Shown piece by piece: positions 41,866-52,219 of a stretch of 64,000 nt of DNA. A program made the position numbers and the translations under genes. The DNA is from Tritrichomonas musculus (taxonomy: Eukaryota; Parabasalia; Tritrichomonadida; Tritrichomonadidae): contig JAPFFF010000002.1 in the NCBI GenBank assembly GCA_039105265.1, forward strand, positions 7,378,001-7,442,000, read 5' to 3'. The notes below the pieces were generated by a model. It searched no databases and was not told the DNA's origin. It saw only the letters and a program-made list of their open reading frames with translations. Each line of letters starts with the position of its first letter. Positions within the stretch are counted from its first letter, which is position 1.

Positions 41866-42268
41866 ATTATTTTAAAAAAATAGGCTTATGATAACTTTTT
41901 GGTTATCCATTCTGGATTTTTCATATCACATCACACGGACATTTGAAATGAGAGAAATGATTCCGAAATTTGTTAAATAAAATTCTTATATAATCTTAGA
42001 CATTTACCAAAAGATTTCGTATATACCGATGTGCTGCGGTATCAAAAATTGATATTTAATAAAATTATTGTATAAAATTTCTCCAATAAAAATTTCAAAA
42101 ATATGGTAATGAATAATTAAAAAATCGCTCTAAAATATTAAACTATTAAATAGTTACTATTTTATTAGAATAAGCGTAAAAACACTTTTTTCTTTCTAAC
42201 GTAAATAATCAAAGTAAAAAATAAATTTATATATATATTAAACACACTCTCAATACACAAATCAATCA
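41866..42268. other. Intergenic, A+T-rich
   Basis: 3' flank of the CARMIL-like gene; nothing else is seen. Confidence 0.35.
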
Positions 42269-44605
42269 TTACGACAATATACTCATTAAGCCATCCAAGG
42301 TTAAATCATCATTTACACATTTGACAAAATCTGATATATTTCTTATTGGTACGCATTCTTGAGAATCACACCAGTCGTCGTCATCTATGAACTTTTTCTT
42401 TACAGCTGAGAAATCAAAAAGCTCTGTTAAGATTTTGAATTTTTCTGTTTTAATTTGACCTGCATCAGATATAGATCTTCGACCGGCAACTCGAATATTT
42501 GGAATAATCTTTTTATTTGTTAAAGGCGCAATATGAGATGTAATAGAAGAGTCTTTTTCTTCTGGATTAGTATCAGTTGAATCGCAGTTGATTGAATTAG
42601 ATGTTTCATCTTCCGTGATTAAATCATTATTATTGATTTCAACCTTTTCCTTTTTAGTATTTGGCACAACACATGCACTTGCACGATTGTTATTTTCTCG
42701 AAATATTGAAATATGATGATAAAGTATTTTATCGGTAATTCTTGGAGAGGATATGACAAGATCTAAAATATCATGTTTTGGAATTTCAAGGCGAATAGGC
42801 TCTTTCTTCTTTATAGAAGCTTTTACTAACGACTCTAAAGCGTTTAGAGATGATAAGGAATTATTATCAAACTTAATTTCTTTGATTGAATCATTCTTTT
42901 CGACCAAGTCTTTGAGATAGGCAAGAAGCGAATTTCCTTGATGCTGGTCTTGAAAATCAAGAGTTCGAATAGAGCTATTTTGCTTCAAACAATCAAAAAG
43001 CGATTTCGTCATCTGAGGTGAAAAAGGATCTTTTGTGGTTCGAATTACAAGCTCTGTCAAAGTAGTACTATCTTTTAATATTTGCAAAAAGTGCGTATAA
43101 AGGGGGCCAGGCGATAAAAAGCAATCTGTAATCGATAGCGTGCGTAATGATTTACACTGTGATAAAAACACCAAAAAATCGCTGTTAATTAAGTTACCAT
43201 TGAATATAAGCGTTGTCAAATAAGAGAAAGGAATAACTTTCATTTCAGAGATAGCAGATTGCATATCAGATGCATCATTGATTTTAATTCCTGATATATC
43301 AAGATAGAATGATCCGCTTTCAATTTCTTTTTGAGCATTGGATATAAATTTCAAAAAGTTGATAAAGTTTTTTTGGAGCCATACAACATTTGAAACTATT
43401 ATTTTTGATAAAGTAGGTGTAATTTTTGTTTCTGGATCTAATGGCGCAAGCGCTTTGTTTTCCGATAGATTAAGAGTTTCAATATCGCATCGCGAAAATT
43501 CTTTTAGAGCTGTTGAAATGTCAATATCACAAGCTCTTAAGTCAAGTGATCTGATTTTTGGAGCAAGCCTAATTAATTTACTTAAATTTATACCTTTTGT
43601 TTCACGTAACGATAAAACTGAGATCCTTTCATATTCTGCACAAGTATTGAAATTGTCAATGAATGATTCAAGACCTTTTTCAGTAAGTCCATCTTCAATT
43701 GAAAGCTCAACTAATTTGGGAAGATGTTGAATTAATAGAGTAAGGTATGTAACAAAACCTTCTGTATATTCTGCTCGCCTAAATCTTAAATTCATTAAAC
43801 GAGTGTTTTTACTGGAATTTAAAATTTCCACAAAAGTTTTTATTGTTTCGTCTGGCTGCTCCATTGTTTCAATTTCTTTGATAGATTTGCTGAATTTTAA
43901 CAATTTACCAAGTGATATCCAATGCTTTTGCTCGGGAGTTGACGGTAAAATAACACTCCGTATTGATGGCTCACCAATAAGCGCATACAATAACACATCG
44001 AAAGTTTGAGGAAAAGACATTAAATTTCTAAAATCAAAAACTGAGCTGCTATCTTCAAAAATTCGCATTCTATTTGTATATTGATTAATTGTATTGAAAA
44101 AAGTAACAGGCAAATTAATATCAAGTGCATATGCTTGAAAACGGAGGCGTTTTCCCAATAATTTTTGTTTTCTTCCTCTTCTCTCTTCAGGTGTAATCAT
44201 TGGTGAATGTAAAAGCGTGATATCAAAATTTAATTTAGGCATATCATTTGCAATTCGGACATCACGAAGATGAAAAGCGATAGCTTCTACTAATGATATC
44301 GCATCATTAACATAAAACTGAATAGACGTTTCTTGAAACGTAAAAAGAAAAGATTTTTCTTCAGGAATCGAGATTGAAACAAGTTTGTGCCAAGGATAAG
44401 AGTGAGCCAGAAGATGATTTTTTCTAAAGACAGATTTCTTTTTGAAAACATGTAGATTGAGCTCAGTGAAAAGAATTGCTCGACTATTCATTTTCTGTTT
44501 TGAATCCATTTTTTCTACAACACGGCATACTATAATACCTTCATGGCTAAAGTCTTGAGTTTCATTAATTTGATGAAGTGTATTTGTGTCGATCAAAGGC
44601 TCCAT
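42269..44605 (-). CDS. CARMIL-like leucine-rich repeat protein
   Basis: 778 residues from the ATG at 44605; the frame is open 13 codons further to a TTG, an unlikely start. Residues ~20-115 look like the CARMIL PH-like domain (AILFTELNLHVF, HKLVSISIPEEKSFLFTF). Ribonuclease-inhibitor-type LRRs run from ~185 to ~600 (IRSLDLRACDID, LTTLIFNGNLINSDFLVFL, LRTLSITDCFLSPG). The last ~160 residues are polar with a possible phospho-site in RRSIS. CARMIL proteins regulate actin capping protein and Arp2/3. The capping-protein interaction motif is not obvious here, so function may differ. Trichomonads carry several such proteins. Confidence 0.7.
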   Translation of the reverse strand: MEPLIDTNTLHQINETQDFSHEGIIVCRVVEKMDSKQKMNSRAILFTELNLHVFKKKSVFRKNHLLAHSYPWHKLVSISIPEEKSFLFTFQETSIQFYVNDAISLVEAIAFHLRDVRIANDMPKLNFDITLLHSPMITPEERRGRKQKLLGKRLRFQAYALDINLPVTFFNTINQYTNRMRIFEDSSSVFDFRNLMSFPQTFDVLLYALIGEPSIRSVILPSTPEQKHWISLGKLLKFSKSIKEIETMEQPDETIKTFVEILNSSKNTRLMNLRFRRAEYTEGFVTYLTLLIQHLPKLVELSIEDGLTEKGLESFIDNFNTCAEYERISVLSLRETKGINLSKLIRLAPKIRSLDLRACDIDISTALKEFSRCDIETLNLSENKALAPLDPETKITPTLSKIIVSNVVWLQKNFINFLKFISNAQKEIESGSFYLDISGIKINDASDMQSAISEMKVIPFSYLTTLIFNGNLINSDFLVFLSQCKSLRTLSITDCFLSPGPLYTHFLQILKDSTTLTELVIRTTKDPFSPQMTKSLFDCLKQNSSIRTLDFQDQHQGNSLLAYLKDLVEKNDSIKEIKFDNNSLSSLNALESLVKASIKKKEPIRLEIPKHDILDLVISSPRITDKILYHHISIFRENNNRASACVVPNTKKEKVEINNNDLITEDETSNSINCDSTDTNPEEKDSSITSHIAPLTNKKIIPNIRVAGRRSISDAGQIKTEKFKILTELFDFSAVKKKFIDDDDWCDSQECVPIRNISDFVKCVNDDLTLDGLMSILS

Positions 44606-45759
44606 TGTTTTTCTTGTTTGAATGGTAAAATTTTCAAAATTCAAAATTCAGTTGAATATTTAATAATATTCAATTATTCTCAAAAACCTATATATAGAAA
44701 AATTAAATAATTCAAACAATCATTCAATCCACTTTTCCTAAAAACTACAAACACTCAATTTGGATGTTCACAAGTGGATTTGCATGCCATTCTGTGTTAA
44801 TCCATATGTTAACCATATAAACAAGTCTAATCTTTGAAATTTTAAATAGATCTGTCTACCTGCATAATATCTAAATATATTTTGTTAACTTTTTGTTCAA
44901 CTTGTTCAAAATCGTTTATAAGCAGAGTATCATTCATGAAACATTTTTCGTATATTAAATCAAACCAGAGTTGAAAGGAAATTATAAAAAAGATATCAAT
45001 TAATCGATAAAATTAACGTACAAAAAAAATTTATAAGTTGTTTATTTTTGGTTCAAATCATGTTTATCTTGTTTAATTTCAAAATTACTAAATATATCGC
45101 AGCTAAAACATAATCATGCCAAAAGAATGTTTTTTTTGCCAATTATTATTTAATATTAATAATCAATTTTAATTCATTTTTTATTAAATATAAAATATAT
45201 TATAATATACATTATATATAAAATAAAAATCATATTTTTTGATTAAAAAAATTGAAATAAATAAACATAAAAAATTTAACTTTTTAAAGCATTATATAAA
45301 TAATTTAAATTCAAATTTCAATGATTTAAAATTTAATTTTAACTTTTTGATATAAAATTTATCTGTTATTTGATTTGATTGTTATTGAAACTAAAAATAA
45401 AAAATCAAATAACGAGTTTTCACTTCACATGAATACCTCTGTATTGATTTTTTATTCATTAAGGATTTTGATCGATTTCGCGTTTTTATATACGTTTTGC
45501 TCAAATAACTAGTTTAATTTGCTTTACAAATAAAAACGAAAGATAAATTTTTATAATGAGAAACATGTCTATATAATGATACTATATTGCTAGAAATTTA
45601 TATAAATAAAATTCAACTTCATTTTCTTTATAAGATATATACAAGCAATTCAAATAATAACTATTCTTTTGCATTTTCATTAAAAATCATTTAAAACGAA
45701 ATACTTTTAAATTTGTCGGAATAATACAAATATTTATTAATTCAATACAAATAATAAAA
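44606..45759. other. Intergenic, A+T-rich, ~1.15 kb
   Basis: Promoter side of the CARMIL-like gene and 3' flank of the CFAP58-like gene. No ORF, TIR or convincing hairpin is seen. Confidence 0.4.
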
Positions 45760-48700
45760 TTAACAAAAAGGATCTATAGTTGTTACATGAACGTTAAATT
45801 GTCTTCGAGAAGTAGAAGATAAAGATGATTGAGAAGTTTTTAAAGATGATTCCTGGTGTGCTTTTGTAACTTTGGTTCTTCTCGCTGATGTAGGCGGTTT
45901 CTGCGAGTTAAAGTTACTATATCCATTTAAGTCAACAGATTCAACAGTTAATGAAGAATCATTTCTGATTTTGCTTGCAGATTTCATAGGTTTCCTTCTT
46001 AAAGAGTCTCTACTATTACCATTACTTAGTTCAGTGCTAGGTCTAACTGAAATAGACGGCTTTACTGACAAATCATTTTTTTGACCAAGAGAAGAATTTG
46101 CATTTTTCTTTTTCGGCTTCCACGATTGTGAGCTAATATATTGCAATTCATTGCTACTCTTTAATGTATTTGTTTTTGGCGATCTGGCTGTTTTAACATT
46201 ACTTAAATTAAAATGAGAAGACGACTCTGACAAATTATCGTCAATTTCATCATTTTTTCGTCTTATTAAATCAGGTCTCGTTGTCTTAGGAACTTTGTTA
46301 GTATTTAATTTGTCTCTTGCTGAAGAGAGACTGAAGCCTCCTCCCAATCTTGAACGTTCTATGAATTTTGGCGCATTTATTGGAATTGTCGGGACTTCTG
46401 TTTTCGGCATTTGTCTTTTTAACGATGAAGTTGCGATATGCGACTTTTTAACACACAATTTTGCCGTATTTACAGTTTCTTTCATTTCTTTCAAATAAGT
46501 ATTATTTGACTTCATTTCTTTCTCCATTTCTGCCAATTCTTTTTCTTTCTTTTTGAGCGAGTCTTTCATCACGTTTAGAGCGTATTTTCCATCTTGAATT
46601 TTGCAGTTCTTCATTCTGGTGTTGTTGATTTGAATTGCTTTCAAAATTTTTTCTTTCTTCTCGTTTAATTTGATTTGTTGTCTTTTAACGCTTTCAAGCT
46701 TCTGCTTTAAATACTGAATCATCATAATTTGCTTGTAAATGTGAGGAGACATTGCTTGCAAAATCGTCCAACGATGGATATTCATTGGCCTTTCAAATTC
46801 TTCTTCAAAACGATTTCGAATTTCTTTTTCATGAATCAATTTCGTTTCCAATGCAATTACATCCATTTCTAGCTCGTGCTTAATTGATGTTTTCTGAGTT
46901 AAAATTCGATGTTGAAATATTCTATTTTCAAGTTCTTCGTTTAATTGGCTCAACTCAATTGACTGTTGCTCGAATGATTTGTTTCTTCTCTCTAGTTGAT
47001 GAAGAACCGTTATAACATCTTCGTTTATTTTACTAATTTCTGTCTTTTTGAGTGAAAGTTGCCTTTCAATTAATCTTGAAATTTCCGTTAAATTTCGGAT
47101 TTCACTCTGTGCAAGTGAAATGTCTTTATGAGCTTCATCGTAAATTAGGCGAAGTTTGGCACCTTCAGCTTTGTAACCAACAATGGTAGCTCGACTTTGT
47201 TCACATAATTTTTGTGTTAATTCAACAACACCATTCATTGCATTAATTTGCTTCTCAACACCTCTTGTTTGGAAATGAATATTAATACACTCTTCGGTTC
47301 GATTTTGAATATCATGTTTCAGTTTTAATATTTCTTCGTTTTTGGCATTCATGTTCAATTTTAATTCTTGATTTTCAGCTTCAAGTGATTTGATTTGATT
47401 GCTTATTATATCTCGGTCATGCCGCATGTTGTAAATAAATCTATCTTGCTCTTTACTATCATGTTCCAATTTTTCGAGATTTCTGTTTGCATTTTCAATT
47501 TCTGTTGATATTATTCCATTATTGTCAAGTATTCTAACTAGTTGGATTTTTGATTCATGGGTCTTTTGTTGGAAGACTTTTGATTCCCATTCAATATCAT
47601 GGGCTTTGATTCCCATTTTCTGCTGATCAAGTTTTTCTTGTGAAATTGCCGTATCAACAATTTCAGTTATTTCTTTCTCTTCTTTTGTATCTAGAACAGC
47701 ATTTTTAACTTTTGATATTATTTTTTGAATTTGTCTTAGTGAAAAATCGATTTCACGTTCTTTAATTCTAATTTGAGATTCTTTAAACCCAAGCTTACGC
47801 ATCATATCGATAACTTCTTGACTTTTATTTTTCCTTTCACGTACTGCTAGTTGCATTTCATGAATAATATCTTTAGATTTTTTTTGAGCTTCATCGTATT
47901 CACTCAAACGCTTATCTATAATATCATTTATTTTGTCTCGTTTTGAAATTTGGCTTTCAAGTTCTCTTTCAGTTTTTTCAATTCGTTGATGAACAACTTT
48001 TATTTTCCCTTCAGTCTTGGAAACTAATTGAGCTACTCTATCTTTGGTTTCACTCCATGATTTGATTTTACGATAGAGTACATCGGCGTCATTTTGATAT
48101 TCTCTAAGTATTGAGCGATATCTGACAGTTTCAGCTTGATTTTCCGAAATGCTTTTTTGAAGATTTTTAATTTGTATACCATTATTTAAAATATCTGATT
48201 CGTTTTCTTTTGCTTCTGTAGATACTTTTTCTATTTCTTTCTGATACTCATCTTGCATTTCTTTGAGTTTGGTTAATTTTGTATCTTCTAATTGAATTGT
48301 TTGTGTAATTTCATCAATTTCATTTTTTGCTTTATCTCTTCGACTAATAGTATTTGTTAATCTGGCATTCATTTGATTTATATCTGATGTAATTACTTCG
48401 AATTCATGCTCAGCTGTTTTGATTTCGTTTAAAAAAGAATTTATATCTGTTTTAATGGTATTAATAGAATTTTCATTGACACTTTGGGAATGAACTTCTT
48501 CTGATAAACGATTAACTTCTGTTTTTAAATTTTCACATATTTCAGCTGATTTGGCTTCATTAGAATTTGCAACTGTAATGAGCTTCCACGCTTTATTATA
48601 TTCGTCTTTATATCTTTCAATGCTAAGTTTATCATCTTCACTCATTTTTAATAATGATGAAACTTTTGTTGCATTTGAAACAATTTGCCCGTTAAGAACT

Positions 48701-48891
48701 TGAACAACTTCTGCCAATTTTTTGTTTTTTTTATGACTATCCATTATTAACGAGTGCAATTGACGAAAGATATCAGTAAACATTGGATTACTTACTAATT
48801 CACACATTTCTCCGCATACTTGCTGAAAATCTTTTTCAATTTGTATAATTTCTTCATCAGTTACTCCTTGATTTGGACTTTTCTTCTCCAT
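45760..48891 (-). CDS. CFAP58-like flagellar coiled-coil protein with extended tail
   Basis: 1043 residues. A long coiled coil spans ~45-800. The region IERYKDEYNKAWKLI (~90) resembles the CFAP58/CCDC147 N-terminal block, and RPMNIHRWTILQAMSPHIY (~700) resembles its conserved N-V-H-R-W segment near the coiled-coil end. CFAP58 supports axoneme and mid-piece assembly. The extra ~200 residues at the C-terminus are basic, Ser/Thr/Pro-rich and probably disordered, making the protein longer than the usual ~870. The start is ATG at 48891. TGTATTTAAAAAGTT lies 38-52 bp upstream. The family call rests on two motifs recalled from memory. Confidence 0.62.
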   Translation of the reverse strand: MEKKSPNQGVTDEEIIQIEKDFQQVCGEMCELVSNPMFTDIFRQLHSLIMDSHKKNKKLAEVVQVLNGQIVSNATKVSSLLKMSEDDKLSIERYKDEYNKAWKLITVANSNEAKSAEICENLKTEVNRLSEEVHSQSVNENSINTIKTDINSFLNEIKTAEHEFEVITSDINQMNARLTNTISRRDKAKNEIDEITQTIQLEDTKLTKLKEMQDEYQKEIEKVSTEAKENESDILNNGIQIKNLQKSISENQAETVRYRSILREYQNDADVLYRKIKSWSETKDRVAQLVSKTEGKIKVVHQRIEKTERELESQISKRDKINDIIDKRLSEYDEAQKKSKDIIHEMQLAVRERKNKSQEVIDMMRKLGFKESQIRIKEREIDFSLRQIQKIISKVKNAVLDTKEEKEITEIVDTAISQEKLDQQKMGIKAHDIEWESKVFQQKTHESKIQLVRILDNNGIISTEIENANRNLEKLEHDSKEQDRFIYNMRHDRDIISNQIKSLEAENQELKLNMNAKNEEILKLKHDIQNRTEECINIHFQTRGVEKQINAMNGVVELTQKLCEQSRATIVGYKAEGAKLRLIYDEAHKDISLAQSEIRNLTEISRLIERQLSLKKTEISKINEDVITVLHQLERRNKSFEQQSIELSQLNEELENRIFQHRILTQKTSIKHELEMDVIALETKLIHEKEIRNRFEEEFERPMNIHRWTILQAMSPHIYKQIMMIQYLKQKLESVKRQQIKLNEKKEKILKAIQINNTRMKNCKIQDGKYALNVMKDSLKKKEKELAEMEKEMKSNNTYLKEMKETVNTAKLCVKKSHIATSSLKRQMPKTEVPTIPINAPKFIERSRLGGGFSLSSARDKLNTNKVPKTTRPDLIRRKNDEIDDNLSESSSHFNLSNVKTARSPKTNTLKSSNELQYISSQSWKPKKKNANSSLGQKNDLSVKPSISVRPSTELSNGNSRDSLRRKPMKSASKIRNDSSLTVESVDLNGYSNFNSQKPPTSARRTKVTKAHQESSLKTSQSSLSSTSRRQFNVHVTTIDPFC

Positions 48892-49781
48892 TCCAAGGAA
48901 AATCTTAGAAATATTTCGTTTATTTTTTAACTTTTTAAATACAAAAACGTATTTTTGAAATATTCACTTTTTTTTAATATTTCTTTTATTTTGTATTTCA
49001 TTTAGTATATAAAATCATTTAAAATAAGATTATACCTAAATATATATAATTACTTATAATAATTATTAGGTGTAAAAATCATTAATACTTTTTTTATAGA
49101 TAAATAATGCATTATATATGATAATTACCTTTTAAAAAATCTTAAACAACATATAAATGACTATTTTCATGAAAATATTACTAAAATATATATTATTTAT
49201 CAATAAAAGATTCATAATTTTTGTCAAATATTACTTCTTAAAAAATTATTTTTATTGAATATAAAAAATTCACTATAGATTTCTTTATTCTTTCTTTATA
49301 TTCCTAAATATTATTTAAGAATAATTATATTTTTATTCATAAGTAAAATACAAATAATTGCATTACAAACTAAAATAACATTTATAAATGAATATAAATA
49401 AATATATGCATTAGTACATTAAGTATTGAAAATTTGAATAATTAAATTCATCACAGGGAAATAAAAATAAACTCAATTCGGAAATTTTCACGTCCGATAG
49501 GATTATTTTTCGATATATCTCAATTAAAAAAATATCACAAAATTAATTTTATTATAAATATAATTTATGTAATAAAATATATAACTAATAAATCAAAAAT
49601 AAAATATATAAATGTTTATTTAATAAGATATTATCCTTTTAAATTGAATGAAACGTGAAAATAAAAAACTTAGTTTATTGATTAGTTCATTACAAACAAA
49701 ATAAAAAATAATAATAATAATAAAAACTAAAGAAGAATAACCGTTTTATAAATAAGAAACAAAATTTATTGGACTGTTGGA
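48892..49781. promoter_or_regulatory. Upstream region of the CFAP58-like gene
   Basis: On the minus strand TGTATTTAAAAAGTT lies at 48929-48943, a one-base variant of the element upstream of the TTLL gene. The rest is A+T-rich with no visible gene. Confidence 0.4.
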
Positions 49782-50588
49782 TTATGGAATATTGGACATA
49801 CAAGTGCATCTACACCATGATCCTTCACTCCAATCAAAACCTTGTTCTTCATCATTTATGTTATCAAATACACCTACATTTTTCTTGGCACAACAGTTTC
49901 CTTGTTTAGATGAAGTGCAGGCACTTTTGGATGATTTGCATACATTATCTTTAGTTTGTGTACAAGTTTTTTCTAATGAACATGCATCTACTGAATATTC
50001 ATTTTTAAGATTAGATAACTGACATTTATCATTTGGTGAGGAACAAGCAATTTTGGTAGATGGGCAGGTATCATTCTTTAATCCACATTGTGTTGAAACA
50101 GAAACTTCTTGAGTGTTAATACAATTATCTGTTCCTTGATAAATTAAATTACACTCATCGTTTTGCTCTTCATCTTTTTCAGAATTTGGCAAAGCCGGAG
50201 GAGAATTTTGAGTTGAAGAATCTTCATCTCCTTTTCTAGAGATCGACTGACTCTTTGACTTTTGAAGTTTAGCATATCTATTTCGTAGTGTATATGAAAC
50301 CCTACCTGGAAAGAATGGTTCTAGTGCTTTCCAGTGTTGGCCAATTTCCTGCACTTTTTGAATAAGGCGCGTGTCTTCTGCAGGACTCCATGTTTCTTTT
50401 ACAAATGAAACATTAATCCAATTTACCCATCGATCACGACACTGTCGAGGCGTTCTTCCATTTTGCATTGAGTTTGAAACTGCTTCCCAATTATTTTCGC
50501 CTAATACTCTAATAAGCTGAGTGAGTCGTTCATCTTCTTCTTTAGAGAATGGAACTCGCACTCGTTGCGACCGATTTGACATATTCAT
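49782..50588 (-). CDS. R2R3 Myb transcription factor with Cys-rich tail
   Basis: 268 residues. Two Myb repeats occupy ~9-58 (VPFSKEEDERLTQL, NNWEAVS, CRDRWVNWI) and ~62-110 (TWSPAEDTRLIQKV, GQHWKALEPFF, LRNRYAKL). Myb factors bind TAACNG-type DNA sites and control many trichomonad genes. The C-terminal half (~140-268) is Ser/Asn/Glu-rich and unusually rich in Cys (about 18), ending SWCRCTCMSNIP. It could bind metal or be redox-sensitive. ATG at 50588; another two codons later. GGTATTTAAATA lies ~85-95 bp upstream, and GGTACAAAATTGAAAAAGTT sits nearer the gene. Confidence 0.92.
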   Translation of the reverse strand: MNMSNRSQRVRVPFSKEEDERLTQLIRVLGENNWEAVSNSMQNGRTPRQCRDRWVNWINVSFVKETWSPAEDTRLIQKVQEIGQHWKALEPFFPGRVSYTLRNRYAKLQKSKSQSISRKGDEDSSTQNSPPALPNSEKDEEQNDECNLIYQGTDNCINTQEVSVSTQCGLKNDTCPSTKIACSSPNDKCQLSNLKNEYSVDACSLEKTCTQTKDNVCKSSKSACTSSKQGNCCAKKNVGVFDNINDEEQGFDWSEGSWCRCTCMSNIP

Positions 50589-50718
50589 TTGTTTTGAACG
50601 AAATAATTCTAAGAAATTTAATTTGAAACAACTTTTTCAATTTTGTACCAAAAAACAAACAATATCATCACTATTTAAATACCTTTTAAATATCAATTAA
50701 ATATCCGTATATCGTGAA

Positions 50719-50757
<39 letters not shown>

Positions 50758-51151
50758 TGTGAGGTATAAATAAACTTTTTATATCAAATATTGTGAAAGT
50801 AAAAAAAATTTGTGAGAATAATTGGGTAATTTTTACAATTAATTTTACTTTTTTCATTCAAAAAAAGATGTAATTTTTTTTCTTTATATCAAGTATATAA
50901 TTGGAAGCAATCTGTAAAAATAATTATTTTTAGCTTCACATTCTTGAAAATGCATTTTCTCTTATAAATAAAGAATCTTAATTATCTTATTTTCATAAAA
51001 TCTCAATATCATATTTTCTGTTCTTGCTTTACTGCAGCTTAAGTCTAATGAGAATGAATACATAACTAAATGGATAGTATTAATACAAATAATTAATGTA
51101 AAATATATTTAGATTTGGAACAAAATCAGAAAACCGTATTTTTAAATCTAA
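50589..51151. promoter_or_regulatory. Divergent promoter region with expanded poly-A
   Basis: Spacer between the Myb and APH-1-like genes. It contains a 34-nt poly-A run (50722-50755) inside one of two related units, ATCGTGAATG-A(n)-CTTGTGAGG and ATTGTGAAAG-A(n)-TTTGTGAGA. CGTATTTTTAAATC lies just before the plus-strand ATG. Confidence 0.4.
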
Positions 51152-51901
51152 ATGGAAAATAAGGTGAATTTTTTTAACCTAATAATTAAAAAATTTATGA
51201 AGACAGATTCATTGAACTGGGGATGTGGGCTAATTGCGACCGCACCAGTATTTGCAGCTCACATTATTTTTACAAGTGAAATTCGGTATATTCTTCTTTC
51301 TTGGTTTTGCTCGTTTATTAGCACAGTTTTACTAATTTTTTGTTCTTTATCATCGCTTTTTACAAAGAATCCATGGTTTATCCTTTTATTTAGTATTCCT
51401 TTTGATGTTTTAGGAAAGGTTGTTCTTAAATATTTTGGATGCAAAATGTCCTTTCTTCAATCTCCCAGAGCTCGCATTAGCTTAGGCATTTCATGTGGCC
51501 TTGGATTTGCTCTTGCACATGTTTTAACGCTTTTTTTACCAATTGTTTTTGATCAACCTTATTCTGTTGATATGGACGTAGCGAATCCAGATTATTTCCC
51601 AAATTCACTTGATCTGGCATTACTAAATCATGCGATGAGCGTTTTTCATATGGATATTGGCTTGATTCTTTTTAGGTTTACAAAAGTTAACATATTTTTA
51701 ATGTACTTTATTCTTCTTGCATTACAATATGGCGCTGCTTCCATCACAATGATTTCACACATATGGTTAAAGCATTTTCTATTATTTCTAATAAGCTATG
51801 CTCTTTTCCTATTTGCTTGCTTGTCTTACAGAACAATGGAATATGAGCCGATTTTAAATGATGAAAGTTCAAATGATCTTAGCAAAGAACATAATGATTA
51901 A
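51152..51901 (+). CDS. APH-1-like polytopic membrane protein (gamma-secretase subunit candidate)
   Basis: 249 residues with about seven hydrophobic helices (~22-42, 45-70, 74-95, 106-135, 155-178, 183-205, 208-232) and a short polar tail. Helix 4 (RISLGISCGLGFALAHVL) resembles the Gly-rich APH-1 helix. The block NHAMSVFHMDIGLILF aligns with APH-1's conserved LLH-x-x-W segment and keeps the first conserved His. The second conserved His position appears to be Gln. APH-1 scaffolds gamma-secretase (presenilin intramembrane protease). Length (249 vs ~250-265) and helix count fit. This is a remote match, so confidence is moderate. The first ATG was chosen. Confidence 0.58.
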   Translation: MENKVNFFNLIIKKFMKTDSLNWGCGLIATAPVFAAHIIFTSEIRYILLSWFCSFISTVLLIFCSLSSLFTKNPWFILLFSIPFDVLGKVVLKYFGCKMSFLQSPRARISLGISCGLGFALAHVLTLFLPIVFDQPYSVDMDVANPDYFPNSLDLALLNHAMSVFHMDIGLILFRFTKVNIFLMYFILLALQYGAASITMISHIWLKHFLLFLISYALFLFACLSYRTMEYEPILNDESSNDLSKEHND

Positions 51902-52219
51902 TTATATGTTATAACTGTTAATACTAATCATATTTTGTATAAAATATATCTTTCTTTTATTTTAATTATGCATCTTACAACTGATTTAATGCAATTAAAT
52001 ATAAATATTAACAAGTTCAATTCCAATTTAATTTTTTTTATAAAATATAGTTTTTAAAAGATATTAAAAGATTTTTTTTTTTTTTTTAATTTGAAAGAGT
52101 TATGCATATTACCTTAGAAAAAGATAAAAAAAAAATTTTAAATTGAATAATATTAATTTAAAACAGCTGATAAAAGCTTTCAAATTATTTAAACGTATAC
52201 AAATTTTATATATATAAAA
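51902..52219. other. Intergenic, A+T-rich
   Basis: 318-bp tandem spacer with a poly-T run near 52072-52088. Nothing else is seen. Confidence 0.35.
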
